Positions 37,250 to 46,641 are shown, counted from the first letter of the stretch. The stretch: 64,000 nt of DNA from CAJBIL01 sp044359525 (GCA_044359525.1 JBIKLY010000005.1:1-64000); one strand, 5' to 3'. Program-made: numbers and translations. Notes: generated by a model not told the origin, from the sequence alone.

Positions 37250-37645
37250 TCAGTCGTCGATTCGGGCGACCGAAAGTTTTGCTGTTGCTGCTTTCAGTTT
37301 TGCATCGTCCATCGCACTGAGTTGTAGCAGGCCGGCGCGAATCAGTTCGCTTTTTTTGATGCTGAATCCGAGGGTAGACAGACGTTTCTTCAAGCGGACC
37401 AGTTGCGCGTACTCGTCGTCCGGAAAGGTGAAGCGATCGCGCACCAGTTTTTCTTTTTCCGGTTTTTTGTCCAGCGGCCGGGAAAAAGCCTTGGATAGTC
37501 GCACGCGCCCGGCGGTCGCCGGTGATTTTGACTCAGGGGTCGCGGGCGTCAGCTTCCTGGCAACGGCCGCGGCTTTCCCGGGGGGTGGGGTTTTTGTGGC
37601 GACAGCGGGTGATTTCGCTACCGGGGGCTTTTTGGCTGCTGGCAT
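37250..37645 (-). CDS. Histone-H1-like Lys/Ala/Pro-rich protein with a conserved C-terminal domain
   Basis: The 131-residue protein has a low-complexity basic N-terminal half (MPAAKKPPVAKSPAVATKTP and similar), like bacterial H1-type tails. A folded C-terminal half of about 65 residues follows (DRFTFPDDEYAQLVRLKKRL, IKKSELIRAGLLQLSAMDD) that could be a ribbon-helix-helix-like DNA-binding domain: a short strand, then two helices. It lies between the ends of relA and ppk, 43 bp downstream of the ppk stop on the same strand side. The function is unknown; nucleic-acid binding is inferred from composition. Confidence 0.75.
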   Translation of the reverse strand: MPAAKKPPVAKSPAVATKTPPPGKAAAVARKLTPATPESKSPATAGRVRLSKAFSRPLDKKPEKEKLVRDRFTFPDDEYAQLVRLKKRLSTLGFSIKKSELIRAGLLQLSAMDDAKLKAATAKLSVARIDD

Positions 37646-37688
37646 GTCGCTTTACTTTCGTCGATTAAATTTTGACCTGCAACGGCGG

Positions 37689-39794
37689 TCACGGTTTGAG
37701 CATTTCAATCAGCTCATGTTGGGCGCAACGCGGTTTGGCGCGCGATTTGCGGCGCGGATGATAGTGCCCGCTGGCGTCCATTTCCCAGGATTGCTGGTTG
37801 TCTGCAAGGTAGGTTTGCAAGCCTTCGGTAATTACCCGGCGTTTCAATTTGTGGTCAAGGATCGGGAAGGCCAGTTCGATGCGGCGGAAAAAATTGCGTT
37901 CCATCCAGTCGGCACTTGAAAGATAAACTTCTTCCTTGCCGCCGGCATGGAAGAAGAAAATCCGGTGATGTTCAAGCAGGCGGCCAATGATCGAGCGCAC
38001 CCGGATATTTTCCGACAGACCCTTGATTCCCGGTTTTAGTGCGCAGACGCCGCGTACGATCAGGTCGACTTTGACGCCGGCCTGCGACGCCTGGTAGAGC
38101 GCGTCGATCGTTTCCGGCTCAAGCAGCGAGTTCATCTTGGCAATGATGCGTGCAGGTTTGCCGGCGAACGCTGCTTCCGCTTCGCCACGAATTCCGTCGA
38201 GAATGTTTTGCTGCAAGGAAAAAGGCGCTTGCCAGAGATGCTTCAGCGTTTGCGCCCGGCCAAGGCCGGTGAGCTGCTTGAATACCTCGTTGACGTCTTC
38301 TCCGATTTCTTCATTGCAGGTGAGCAGGCCGAAGTCCGTGTACAGGCGTGCTGTTTTTGGATGATAGTTGCCGGTGCCAAGGTGTACGTAGCGGCGCAGG
38401 ATGTCGCCCTTGTTGCCCTCTTCCCGGCGTACGACCATCAGCATCTTGGCGTGCGTCTTGTAGCCGACCACGCCGTACACCACATGCGCGCCGACCTCTT
38501 CCAGCTTGGTTGCCCAGCCGATGTTGGCTTCCTCGTCGAAGCGCGCCATCAGTTCGACGATCACTGTGACTTCCTTGCCGTTCTGGGCGGCGCGTAACAG
38601 CGATTTCATCAGGACCGAGTCCGTCCCGGTACGGTAGACCGTCATTTTGATGGCCACGACCTGCACGTCACTGGCGGCCTGGTCGAGCAGTTCGATAACC
38701 GGCGCAAAGCTCTGGTAAGGGTGGTGCAGCAGGATGTCGCCGGCGCGCACACTATCGAAGATGCTATGGGTTTTCTGCAGCGCTTTCGGCGTGCCGGGCC
38801 GGAAAGGCGGAAATTTCAGATCGTCGCGCAGTACCCAGTCGGGCACCTGCATCAGGCGAACCAGGTTGACCGGGCCGGGGACGCGATACAGATCGTTGTC
38901 GTTGAGGCCGAACTGCGAGAGCAAAAATTCGCTCATCGCTTCCGAACAGTTGTCGGCGACTTCCAGCCGCACACCGTCGCCGAAGTGACGCTGCGGCAGT
39001 TCGCCCTGAATCTTGGCGCGCAGATTCTTGACTTCTTCTTCATCGACAAAGAGGTCGCTGTTGCGCGTGACGCGAAACTGGTAGCAGCCGAGTACGTTCA
39101 TGCCGGTGAACAGCTCACCGACAAAACCGTGCAGGATCGACGAGAGGAAAACAAAGCTGTACTCGCATTCGCACAACTCGCGCGGCAGGCGGATAACGCG
39201 TGGCAGGACGCGCGGCGCCTGTACGATGGCCGCGCCGGAGCTGCGGCCGAAGGCGTCCTTGCCTTCGAGTTCGACGGCAAAGTTGAGACTTTTGTTGAGT
39301 ACGCGCGGGAAGGGGTGCGAGGGGTCCAGCCCGATCGGCGTCAGTACCGGGATCATCTCGCGGAAAAAATAGGCGCTGATCCATTCGCGCTGCGCATCGG
39401 TCCAGTCTGCCCGACGCAGAAAGCGGATGTCTTCTGCGGCCAGTTGCGGCAGGATCTCGTCGTTGAACAGGGCATATTGCTCTTCAACCATGGCGTGCGC
39501 TTCGGCACTGACCAGGTTGAAAATTTCGCGCGCATTCATGCCGTCGGTCGTGATCGATACCGAATTGAGCTTGATCTGTTCCTTCAGCCCGGCAACGCGA
39601 ATCTCGAAAAACTCGTCGAGATTGCTGGAAACGATGCACAGGAAGCGCAAACGTTCGAGTAGCGGCGTTGTGGGGTTTCTGGCCTGCGAAAGCACCCGCC
39701 GGTTGAAGGCGAGCAGACCGATTTCGCGATTCAGGAAATGTTCCGGCAGGAAACGATCGCTGCCGGCTGGTGCGTTGGGATGGCGTGGCGTCAT
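37689..39794 (-). CDS. ppk1: Polyphosphate kinase 1
   Basis: The 701-residue enzyme reversibly builds polyphosphate from ATP. The N-terminal domain starts FLNREIGLLAFNRRVLSQA and contains SSNLDEFFEIRVAGL. The phospholipase-D-like core holds the phosphorylated histidine H448 in GYKTHAKMLMVVRRE, followed by YVHLGTGNYHPKTARLYTDFG. A second conserved His block is LLEHHRIFFFHAGG with YLSSADWMERNFFRRIE. Length is standard (about 690). It is divergent from ppx; a possible PhoB box lies in the shared upstream region. The start ATG at 39794 fits the alignment although its RBS is weak. Confidence 0.96.
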   Translation of the reverse strand: MTPRHPNAPAGSDRFLPEHFLNREIGLLAFNRRVLSQARNPTTPLLERLRFLCIVSSNLDEFFEIRVAGLKEQIKLNSVSITTDGMNAREIFNLVSAEAHAMVEEQYALFNDEILPQLAAEDIRFLRRADWTDAQREWISAYFFREMIPVLTPIGLDPSHPFPRVLNKSLNFAVELEGKDAFGRSSGAAIVQAPRVLPRVIRLPRELCECEYSFVFLSSILHGFVGELFTGMNVLGCYQFRVTRNSDLFVDEEEVKNLRAKIQGELPQRHFGDGVRLEVADNCSEAMSEFLLSQFGLNDNDLYRVPGPVNLVRLMQVPDWVLRDDLKFPPFRPGTPKALQKTHSIFDSVRAGDILLHHPYQSFAPVIELLDQAASDVQVVAIKMTVYRTGTDSVLMKSLLRAAQNGKEVTVIVELMARFDEEANIGWATKLEEVGAHVVYGVVGYKTHAKMLMVVRREEGNKGDILRRYVHLGTGNYHPKTARLYTDFGLLTCNEEIGEDVNEVFKQLTGLGRAQTLKHLWQAPFSLQQNILDGIRGEAEAAFAGKPARIIAKMNSLLEPETIDALYQASQAGVKVDLIVRGVCALKPGIKGLSENIRVRSIIGRLLEHHRIFFFHAGGKEEVYLSSADWMERNFFRRIELAFPILDHKLKRRVITEGLQTYLADNQQSWEMDASGHYHPRRKSRAKPRCAQHELIEMLKP

Positions 39795-39841
39795 GGCTTC
39801 ATTGAATCAGGATTGAATGTACGATGCAAGCCGGTGATTAT

Positions 39842-39859
39842 GTTGCAGAAATATTACAG
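39842..39859 (-). promoter_or_regulatory. Possible PhoB (Pho) box before ppk
   Basis: On the minus strand CTGTAAT-ATTT-CTGCAAC matches the 7-4-7 Pho box layout (CTGTCAT-N4-CTGTCAT) at about 10 of 14 repeat positions, with an AT-rich spacer, 48 bp upstream of the ppk ATG. The second half-site is the weaker one. Confidence 0.35.
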
Positions 39860-39946
39860 AATTATGTCGGCTCGCTAATCCAGTATTGGCGCGGCCTGCG
39901 GTGTTAGAATGCACAGAATATTTGCAGCGGAGTTGAGAACACAGGC

Positions 39947-41458
39947 ATGTCTTACGAATTGATTGCTGCAGTCGACCTTGGTTCCAACAGTTTTCGCCTG
40001 CAGGTCGGGCGTGTGCTCGATGATCAGATCTATCCGCTGGATTCACTCAAGGAGCCGGTGCGCCTTGCCTCAGGTTTGACCAGCGAAAAATTGCTTGATG
40101 CGCCATCGCAGGAGCGCGCGCTTGATGCACTCGGGCGTTTTGGTGAGCGGCTGCGTGGTTTCCAGCCGGAGGCGGTGCGTGTGGTGGCAACCAACGCCCT
40201 GCGCGTTGCCAAGAATGCTCAAGCGTTCCTGCCGCAGGCCGAGGCAGTGCTTGGTTTTCCGATTGAAATCATTGGCGGTCGCGAGGAAGCGCGGCTGATT
40301 TACATCGGTGCCGCGCATTCGCTGCCACTGGCCAACCACAAACGACTGGTTGTCGATATCGGTGGTGGTTCGACCGAGTTCATCATTGGCAAGAAGGTGA
40401 CGCCGCTGGTGATGGAATCGCTGTACATGGGGTGCGTCAGCTACACCCTGCGTTTTTTCCCTGATGGCAGAATCGACAAGAAGCGCTTTCGAGATGCGGA
40501 GCTCGCTGCAGCGCGCGAGGTGCAGGCGATCGCCAGTGACTACCAGCGCTTCGGCTGGAGTGAGGCAATTGGTTCGTCGGGTTCGGCGCGTGCCATCGCC
40601 GATCTGCTGGAAATGAACAATCTCAACCCGGGGGGCGTCAGTGGCATTACGCGTGAGGGCCTGTCGACGCTGCGCGCCTTGATGATTCGCAGTGGATCGG
40701 TCGCGACGCTGAATCTTGATGGTTTGCGCGCCGATCGCCAGCCCGTGCTGCCGGGTGGCTGTGCCATCATGTGTGCGGTGTTTTCGGAGCTTGGCATCGA
40801 GCATATGAGTTATGCCGACGGCGCCCTGCGACTTGGCGTTCTCTACGATCTGCTTGGCCGCTTTCATCATCACGACATGCGTGATGCCACGACCTTGCAG
40901 TTCATGAGTCGCTATCAGGTCGATCAGCCGCAGGTCGAGCGTGTCGAAAAGACCGCACTGGCGCTGCTTGGACAATTGATTGATATCGAGGCGCCGGAGC
41001 ACGAAAGTGACGTCCGCTTTCTGAAGTGGGCGGTCAGTCTGCACGAGATCGGCATTTCGATCGCGCATAACAGTTATCACAAGCATGGCGCCTATATTCT
41101 GAATTTTGCCGATATGCCCGGTTTTTCAAAAAAAGATCAGGCACGGCTGGCGCTGCTGGTGCTCGGACAGCGCGGAAAACTGGAGAAGCTGACGGCTTTA
41201 CCGCAGACCGATGCAACGTGGCGTCTGATTTTCTGTCTGCGCCTGGCGGCTGTTCTGCATCGCTCACGTGACGACAGCCCGCTGCCGTCGTTTCTGATCA
41301 AGCATGCCGCAGGGGGCTATCAGGTCGAATTGCCCGCGGAATGGCTGGTTGCCAATCCGCTGAGCGCTGCGGTACTGGCCGATGAAACGATTGCCTGGCA
41401 GCGCATCGGTTCCGGTTTGCGTATCAAGCGGCGGGCAGCGCTTGCCATGGTCGACTGA
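39947..41458 (+). CDS. ppx: Exopolyphosphatase / pppGpp phosphatase (Ppx/GppA)
   Basis: The 503-residue protein has the actin-like ATPase fold of Ppx/GppA: phosphate-1 motif AAVDLGSNSFRLQVG at the N-terminus, phosphate-2 motif VVDIGGGSTEFIIG (about residues 135-148), IGSSGSARAIADL, and the C-terminal HD-like helical domain (SLHEIGISIAHNSYHKHGAY). It removes terminal phosphates from polyphosphate and may act on pppGpp, fitting the nearby ppk and relA. The gene begins a run that continues 16 bp later into the Mla transport genes, so it may share their transcript. Confidence 0.95.
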   Translation: MSYELIAAVDLGSNSFRLQVGRVLDDQIYPLDSLKEPVRLASGLTSEKLLDAPSQERALDALGRFGERLRGFQPEAVRVVATNALRVAKNAQAFLPQAEAVLGFPIEIIGGREEARLIYIGAAHSLPLANHKRLVVDIGGGSTEFIIGKKVTPLVMESLYMGCVSYTLRFFPDGRIDKKRFRDAELAAAREVQAIASDYQRFGWSEAIGSSGSARAIADLLEMNNLNPGGVSGITREGLSTLRALMIRSGSVATLNLDGLRADRQPVLPGGCAIMCAVFSELGIEHMSYADGALRLGVLYDLLGRFHHHDMRDATTLQFMSRYQVDQPQVERVEKTALALLGQLIDIEAPEHESDVRFLKWAVSLHEIGISIAHNSYHKHGAYILNFADMPGFSKKDQARLALLVLGQRGKLEKLTALPQTDATWRLIFCLRLAAVLHRSRDDSPLPSFLIKHAAGGYQVELPAEWLVANPLSAAVLADETIAWQRIGSGLRIKRRAALAMVD

Positions 41459-41474
41459 GGCGATCCGGAGACGC

Positions 41475-42596
41475 ATGGCTGCCGCATCCATCGCCACCAT
41501 TCAGCAGGGAGATGGGCTTGATGTATGCCTTTCCGGCGATTGGACACTTGCCCATTTGCCGCAACCGGTCGCTGAAATTGAAGCGCAGTTGCGTGATTTT
41601 TCAGCGCACAAGGCCCGCTGGAATATCGAAGGCGTCGAACGGCTGGACAGCGTTGGCGCGCTCCTGCTCTGGCGTGCCTGGGGGCGCCAATGGCCGGCTT
41701 CGTTAACCCTCCTTCCGGCGCACCGGCACATCCTTGAGCGTGTTTCCGGGCTTGTCGCACACGATGACTCGCGTGGCTTCCCCGCACGCTTTTCCGGCGT
41801 CATTTTTCTTGGCCGCATCGGGCTGCGGGCTTTCAAGGATTTTCTTGGTATCGTGGCACTGATTGGCCAGATGGTGCTTGATGTCGCCTACCTTTGTTCT
41901 CATCCGCGCGATATTCCGTGGCGTGAATTTTCGGCCAATCTTTACAAGAGCGGGGCACAGGCGCTGCCCGTGACGGCACTGGTCGGCTGTCTGATCGGTG
42001 TTGTTCTCTCGTTTTTGTCTTCATTGCAGCTCAAGACCTTCGGCGCCGATATCTACATCGTCAATCTGCTCGGTGTGAGTATTATTCGCGAGCTGGGTCC
42101 GATGCTGGTCGCCGTGCTGGTCGCCGGTCGTTCCGGTTCGGCGATAACGGCACAGATCGGCGTCATGCGGGTGACCGAAGAAATCGATGCGCTGGCGACG
42201 ATGGGCGTTTCGCGGACGCTGCGTATTGTTCTTCCCAAGGTCGCGGCGCTCGCCGTTGCGATGCCGCTGCTCGTGGTCTGGTGCTCGGCCGCAGGTATCG
42301 CCGGCGGTATGGTGTCGGCCAATCTGCAGATGGATCTGGCCTACGGATTCTTTATTGATACCCTGCCCAAGGTGGTTCCGGTAGCCAATCTCTGGATCGG
42401 TATGGGTAAAGGCTTTGTTTTTGGCATCCTGATTGCGCTGATCGCTTGTCACTTTGGCCTGCAGGTCAAGCCGAATACCGAGAGTCTGTCGTCGATGACC
42501 ACAACGTCGGTGGTAACTGCCATCACCGTGGTGATTATCATCGATGCCATCTTCGCTGTTTTGACACGCAATATCGGCATGCCGGGGGCGGGATGA
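41475..42596 (+). CDS. mlaE: MlaE-type lipid ABC permease with N-terminal STAS domain
   Basis: The 373-residue protein has an N-terminal STAS-like domain of about 95 residues (GLDVCLSGDWTLAHL, VERLDSVGALLLWRAWG) fused to the MlaE permease (about 115-370): LYKSGAQALPVTALVGCLIG, IIRELGPMLVAVLVAGRSG and VTEEIDALATMGVS. GGAG is 4 bases before the ATG at 41475; an upstream in-frame ATG at 41382 lies within ppx and is unlikely. In E. coli MlaB (STAS) and MlaE are separate, so the fusion is the PqiA/Ttg2-like variant common in beta-proteobacteria. The complex moves phospholipids between outer and inner membrane. Confidence 0.93.
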   Translation: MAAASIATIQQGDGLDVCLSGDWTLAHLPQPVAEIEAQLRDFSAHKARWNIEGVERLDSVGALLLWRAWGRQWPASLTLLPAHRHILERVSGLVAHDDSRGFPARFSGVIFLGRIGLRAFKDFLGIVALIGQMVLDVAYLCSHPRDIPWREFSANLYKSGAQALPVTALVGCLIGVVLSFLSSLQLKTFGADIYIVNLLGVSIIRELGPMLVAVLVAGRSGSAITAQIGVMRVTEEIDALATMGVSRTLRIVLPKVAALAVAMPLLVVWCSAAGIAGGMVSANLQMDLAYGFFIDTLPKVVPVANLWIGMGKGFVFGILIALIACHFGLQVKPNTESLSSMTTTSVVTAITVVIIIDAIFAVLTRNIGMPGAG

Positions 42597-43390
42597 GCGC
42601 GATATCCCTTGATCATTCGGCGCCGGTTCCCGCCATCGAAATTCGTGGTGTGTGGACGTTTTATGGCGATACGCTGATCCATCGTGATGTCGATCTTGTG
42701 GTTGAAGCGGGTCAGATGCTCGGTCTGGTGGGCGGGTCGGGTAGCGGCAAGACGACGCTGCTACGGGAGATCGTCGGTCTGCTGTTGCCCAGCCAGGGCT
42801 CGGTCAAGGTGTTCGGGCACCCGGTGCTTGATCCCGATCCGCTGGTGCGACGCAGTGTTCGCCGGCGCTTTGGCATGCTCTTTCAACAGGGCGCCCTGTT
42901 TTCAGCGCTTTCTGTTTATGACAATATCGCCTTTCCATTGCGTGAGCTGCGCGTACTTGACGAGGCAATGATCCGCGATCTCGTCCTGCTTAAACTCGGC
43001 ATGGTTGAACTCGAGCCGCGTCACGGCCGGCTGATGCCTGCCGAGCTGTCGGGCGGTATGATCAAGCGCGTGGCGCTGGCGCGTGCCTTGTCGCTGGAGC
43101 CAGAGCTGCTGGTGCTGGACGAGCCAACGGCCGGTCTCGACCCGGACCGTGGTGAAAACTTTGTCAAACTGATCAGGATGCTGCAAAAGGAACTTGGCTT
43201 TACCGTCGTCATGGTGACTCACGATCTCGATACGCTGGCTGGTCTGGCGACAAAAGTGGCGGTGCTTGCTGATCAGTGCATTGTTGCCTGCGGAACGCCC
43301 GCCGAGGTAGTTGCCGTCGATCATCCTTTTATTCGAAACTTTTTCTGCTCCGAGCGCGCTGCGGCGACCATGCAGAAGGGAGTGCGCTAG
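42593..43390 (+). CDS. mlaF: MlaF-type lipid ABC transporter ATPase
   Basis: The 265-residue ATPase has Walker A GGSGSGKTT near residue 47, a Q-loop (GMLFQQGALFSALSVYDNI), signature ELSGGMIKRVALARAL, Walker B ELLVLDEPTAGLDP and H-loop MVTHD. Its ATG overlaps the permease stop (ATGA), so the pair is coupled. A C-terminal extension of about 30 residues (VVAVDHPFIRNFFCSERAAA) fits the MlaF family. It powers the permease encoded just upstream. Confidence 0.94.
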   Translation: MSAISLDHSAPVPAIEIRGVWTFYGDTLIHRDVDLVVEAGQMLGLVGGSGSGKTTLLREIVGLLLPSQGSVKVFGHPVLDPDPLVRRSVRRRFGMLFQQGALFSALSVYDNIAFPLRELRVLDEAMIRDLVLLKLGMVELEPRHGRLMPAELSGGMIKRVALARALSLEPELLVLDEPTAGLDPDRGENFVKLIRMLQKELGFTVVMVTHDLDTLAGLATKVAVLADQCIVACGTPAEVVAVDHPFIRNFFCSERAAATMQKGVR

Positions 43391-43392
43391 CC

Positions 43393-44328
43393 ATGGAAAA
43401 TCGCTCACATGCCCTGTTTGCCGGGCTGTTTACATTACTGCTTGGATTCGCTGCGGTTGCCTCGGTCTGGTGGTTTGGCGGCACCCGCGAGGTCAGCAAG
43501 GAGTTTATTGTCGTCAGCAAACAAAACGTCACCGGTCTGAGCCCGCAGGGGCAGGTGCGTTATCGCGGTATCCGCGTTGGCAAGGTGCAGTCGATCAGGC
43601 TGGACCCGAAGGATGCGCGCAATATTCTGATTCGTATCCAGGTCGATGAAAGTGTGCCAGTCACGCGAGGCACGACGGCAAAAATCGGTTTTCAGGGCAT
43701 CACCGGTATTGGCCATATCCTGCTTGAGGACAAGGGGCTTGATACTGCGCCGCCGGCTGGTGATGGCGATGAACCGCCGCGTATCGTCATGCAGCAGTCG
43801 CTGCTCGAGGAGCTTTCGGAGATCGGTGGTGAGACCTTGCGCAATGCGCGGGACTTTCTGGCCAGTGCCAATCAGGTCCTGAACCCGGAAAACCGTCAAC
43901 GGTTAACGAATACCCTGGCCAATCTTGAGGCGACCACTGCGAATGCGCAGGAGACGCTGACGCAATTGCGCCAGCTGATGTCCCCGGAAAACATCCGCCT
44001 GGTGAATGCGACCCTGAAGCGCACCGAGCACGCGGCCGGGGAGGTGGCGCCGCTGCTCGTGGAAGTGCGCGGGCTGGTGGTTCGTCTGCAACTCGCCAGC
44101 GACAAGTTTGAAACGGCGCTCGGCGATCCGGCGACCGGCGGGGCGGGCTCGCTGGCGCCGCGCCTGAATGAACTGAGCGCGGAGTTCTCGGCCAATTCGC
44201 GTCAGCTCAATCGCCTTCTGCAAATGCTTGAGCAATCGCCGCAAAGCCTTATTTTTGGCGCGCCACAGCCGATGCCGGGGCCCGGTGAAAGCGGTTTTGC
44301 CGTACCAGTAAATGCCAGGGGGCAATAA
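43393..44328 (+). CDS. mlaD: MlaD/MCE-domain substrate-binding protein
   Basis: The 311-residue protein has an N-terminal membrane anchor (ALFAGLFTLLLGFAAVASVWWF) and one MCE domain (about 40-120: VTGLSPQGQVRYRGIRVGKV, KIGFQGITGIGHILLED). A long helical tail of about 150 residues follows (LANLEATTANAQETLTQL, RLNELSAEFSANSRQLNRL), longer than in E. coli MlaD (183 aa) and more like proteobacterial variants that bridge further across the periplasm. The ATG lies 2 bp after the ATPase stop; the TAA shares a base with the next ATG. Confidence 0.92.
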   Translation: MENRSHALFAGLFTLLLGFAAVASVWWFGGTREVSKEFIVVSKQNVTGLSPQGQVRYRGIRVGKVQSIRLDPKDARNILIRIQVDESVPVTRGTTAKIGFQGITGIGHILLEDKGLDTAPPAGDGDEPPRIVMQQSLLEELSEIGGETLRNARDFLASANQVLNPENRQRLTNTLANLEATTANAQETLTQLRQLMSPENIRLVNATLKRTEHAAGEVAPLLVEVRGLVVRLQLASDKFETALGDPATGGAGSLAPRLNELSAEFSANSRQLNRLLQMLEQSPQSLIFGAPQPMPGPGESGFAVPVNARGQ

Positions 44329-44942
44329 TGAAAAAGCTTTCCATCCTGCTTGCCGTGCTGCTGCTCGGTGCCTGTGCCGGTGGTGCAAACAATGGGGCAC
44401 CGTTGTCGATTTATGATTTTGGCATTCCGGCTAGCCGCCCGGCGGGCGATGATTCCTGGTCGAAAATGGCGCTTGAGATAAAGGCGCCATCGTGGTTTGA
44501 TTCAGTCAATATCCAGTACCGCCTGGCCTACGAAGACCCGCTCAAATTACGCAGTTACGCGACCAGCCGTTGGGCGGGTGTGCCGGCCCAGCTGTTGGCG
44601 CAGCGTCTGCGGCAGCAGCTCGGTGCTGCCGGTGCGACCAGTAATGCCGCAGTTGATTGTCTGCTGCGTCTTGATCTGCAGGAGTTTTCACAGGTGTTCG
44701 ATACACCACAACGCAGTCGTGCGGTCCTGCACGGCAGCGTCAGTGTGCTCGATGCCAGACGCCGGGTTATTGCGACGCGGCAGCTTGCCGTTGAGCAGCC
44801 GGCCACCGCTGGCGATGCGCGCGGCGGTGTCGGAGCGCTGGTCGATGCCAGTGATGAGGTCGGGCGGCAACTGGCCGGCTGGCTGGGCGGGCTGGACAAG
44901 AGCGGCAGCCTGAGCGCGTGTCGTGGCGCTGCGGCAAAATAG
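44328..44942 (+). CDS. ABC-type transport auxiliary lipoprotein (PqiC-like)
   Basis: The 204-residue lipoprotein (MKKLSILLAVLLLGAC, lipobox LGAC at residues 13-16) belongs to the PqiC/YmbA-like auxiliary family: IYDFGIP, ALEIKAPSWFDSVNIQYRL, RSYATSRWAGVPAQLLAQRL, and an internal two-Cys segment. It is the outer-membrane partner of MCE transporters. Its ATG overlaps the MCE gene stop (TAATG). The last gene before the CoA-ligase genes, separated by 27 bp. Confidence 0.88.
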   Translation: MKKLSILLAVLLLGACAGGANNGAPLSIYDFGIPASRPAGDDSWSKMALEIKAPSWFDSVNIQYRLAYEDPLKLRSYATSRWAGVPAQLLAQRLRQQLGAAGATSNAAVDCLLRLDLQEFSQVFDTPQRSRAVLHGSVSVLDARRRVIATRQLAVEQPATAGDARGGVGALVDASDEVGRQLAGWLGGLDKSGSLSACRGAAAK

Positions 44943-44969
44943 ACGGAATGACTATTTGAGGAGCACGCC

Positions 44970-46595
44970 TTGGCTACAGGGAACATTTACCAGTACGGGC
45001 TCGACAAGAACACGGCGAACTACACGCCGCTCACCCCGCTCACCTTCATTGAGCGCTCGGCCTCGATTTACCCGGATCGGCTGGCGGTAATCCACGGGCA
45101 GCGCCGTTACACTTGGCTGCAGACTTTTACGCGCGCCCGCCGACTGGCTTCGGCACTGGTCAGGCACGGTATTGGCAAAGGCGACACGGTTGCCGTGATG
45201 CTCAACAATACGCCGGAGATGTACGAATGCCACTTCGGCATTCCGGTGACCGGCGCGGTGCTCAATACCCTCAATACGCGTCTGGATGCCGAGACGATTG
45301 CCTTCATGCTCCAGCACGCCGAGGCGAAGCTGCTGATCACCGATCGCGAGTATTCGCCGACCGTGAAAAAAGCGCTGGCCGGTCTGGGGCGAGAAATTAT
45401 CGTGATTGACGTCGATGATCCGGAATACACCGGCCCTGGCGAGCGCCTGGGTGCCGTCGATTATGAAGCCTTCATCGACGGCGGTGACTCGGCGTATGCC
45501 TGGAGCGGCCCGGCCGATGAGTGGGATGCGATCTCGCTCAACTACACCTCGGGTACGACCGGCAACCCGAAAGGCGTTGTTTATCACCATCGCGGCGCCT
45601 ACCTCAATGCGATGACCAACATTGTCAGCTGGGGCATGCCGCCGCACGCCGTTTATCTGTGGACGCTGCCGATGTTCCACTGCAATGGCTGGTGTTTTAC
45701 CTGGACCATGGCGGCCAATTCAGGCACCAATATCTGTCTGCGCCGGGTTGATGCCAAGCTGATCTTCGACGCGATTCGCGAACATGGCGTCAGTCATTAC
45801 TGCGGCGCGCCGATTGTGCATAGCCTGCTCGCCAATGCGCCGGCCGAGCTGCGTGCGGGCATTACGCACAAGGTTTCCGGGATCATTGCTGCGGCACCGC
45901 CGCCGGCGGCGGTGATCGAAGGCATGGCGAAAATCGGCGTCGATCTGACCCACGTTTACGGCCTTACCGAAACCTACGGCCCGGCGTCGATCTGTGCCAA
46001 ACATACCGAGTGGGCCGCGCTGCCGGTCGAGGAGCAGGTCGCGCTGAACGGCCGACAGGGCGTGCGCAATCACGCGCTGGAAGCGATCACCGTGCTTGAT
46101 CCGGTGAGCATGGCAGCTGTGCCATGGGACAGCGCGACAATCGGCGAAATCATGTTCCGCGGCAACCTCGTGATGAAGGGTTATCTCAAGAACCCGGTGG
46201 CGACGGAGGAGTCTTTTGCCGGTGGCTGGTATCACAGCGGCGATCTGGCCGTCATGCAGCCCGACGGCTACGTGAAGATCAAGGACCGGTCGAAGGACGT
46301 GATTATTTCCGGCGGTGAAAATATCTCGTCGATCGAGGTCGAAGACGTGCTCTATAAACACCCGGCGGTGATCCTTGCTGCGGTCGTGGCAGCGCCGGAT
46401 GAGAAGTGGGGCGAAGTGCCCTGTGCTTTTGTTGAATTGCGTGACGGCGCGCAGGCGACCGAGCAGGAGATCATTGATTTCTGCCGTGAGCGCATGGCGC
46501 GTTTCAAGGTGCCGAAGCGGGTAGTTTTCTGTGCGCTACCGAAAACATCAACCGGAAAAATTCAGAAATTCCTGCTGCGTCAGCAGGCGAAATAG
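44970..46595 (+). CDS. Acyl-CoA synthetase (AMP-forming, FadD3/AlkK-type)
   Basis: The 541-residue adenylate-forming enzyme activates a carboxylic acid as acyl-CoA. The P-loop-type motif YTSGTTGNPKG is near residue 192, then YGLTETYGPASI, GWYHSGDLAVMQPDGYVKIKD (cut here as the A5 motif), KDVIISGGENISS and the C-terminal lysine in PKTSTGKIQKFLLR. The substrate is probably a medium-chain or aryl acid; it cannot be told from sequence. The start is TTG (44970) with GAGGAG 8 bases before it; no ATG fits the N-terminus. It follows the lipid-transport operon after 27 bp and precedes the crotonase gene. Confidence 0.9.
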   Translation: MATGNIYQYGLDKNTANYTPLTPLTFIERSASIYPDRLAVIHGQRRYTWLQTFTRARRLASALVRHGIGKGDTVAVMLNNTPEMYECHFGIPVTGAVLNTLNTRLDAETIAFMLQHAEAKLLITDREYSPTVKKALAGLGREIIVIDVDDPEYTGPGERLGAVDYEAFIDGGDSAYAWSGPADEWDAISLNYTSGTTGNPKGVVYHHRGAYLNAMTNIVSWGMPPHAVYLWTLPMFHCNGWCFTWTMAANSGTNICLRRVDAKLIFDAIREHGVSHYCGAPIVHSLLANAPAELRAGITHKVSGIIAAAPPPAAVIEGMAKIGVDLTHVYGLTETYGPASICAKHTEWAALPVEEQVALNGRQGVRNHALEAITVLDPVSMAAVPWDSATIGEIMFRGNLVMKGYLKNPVATEESFAGGWYHSGDLAVMQPDGYVKIKDRSKDVIISGGENISSIEVEDVLYKHPAVILAAVVAAPDEKWGEVPCAFVELRDGAQATEQEIIDFCRERMARFKVPKRVVFCALPKTSTGKIQKFLLRQQAK

Positions 46596-46641
46596 AATCG
46601 GCTCAAACCATTCGACCCGATCAATCGACCAAGGAGATTCC

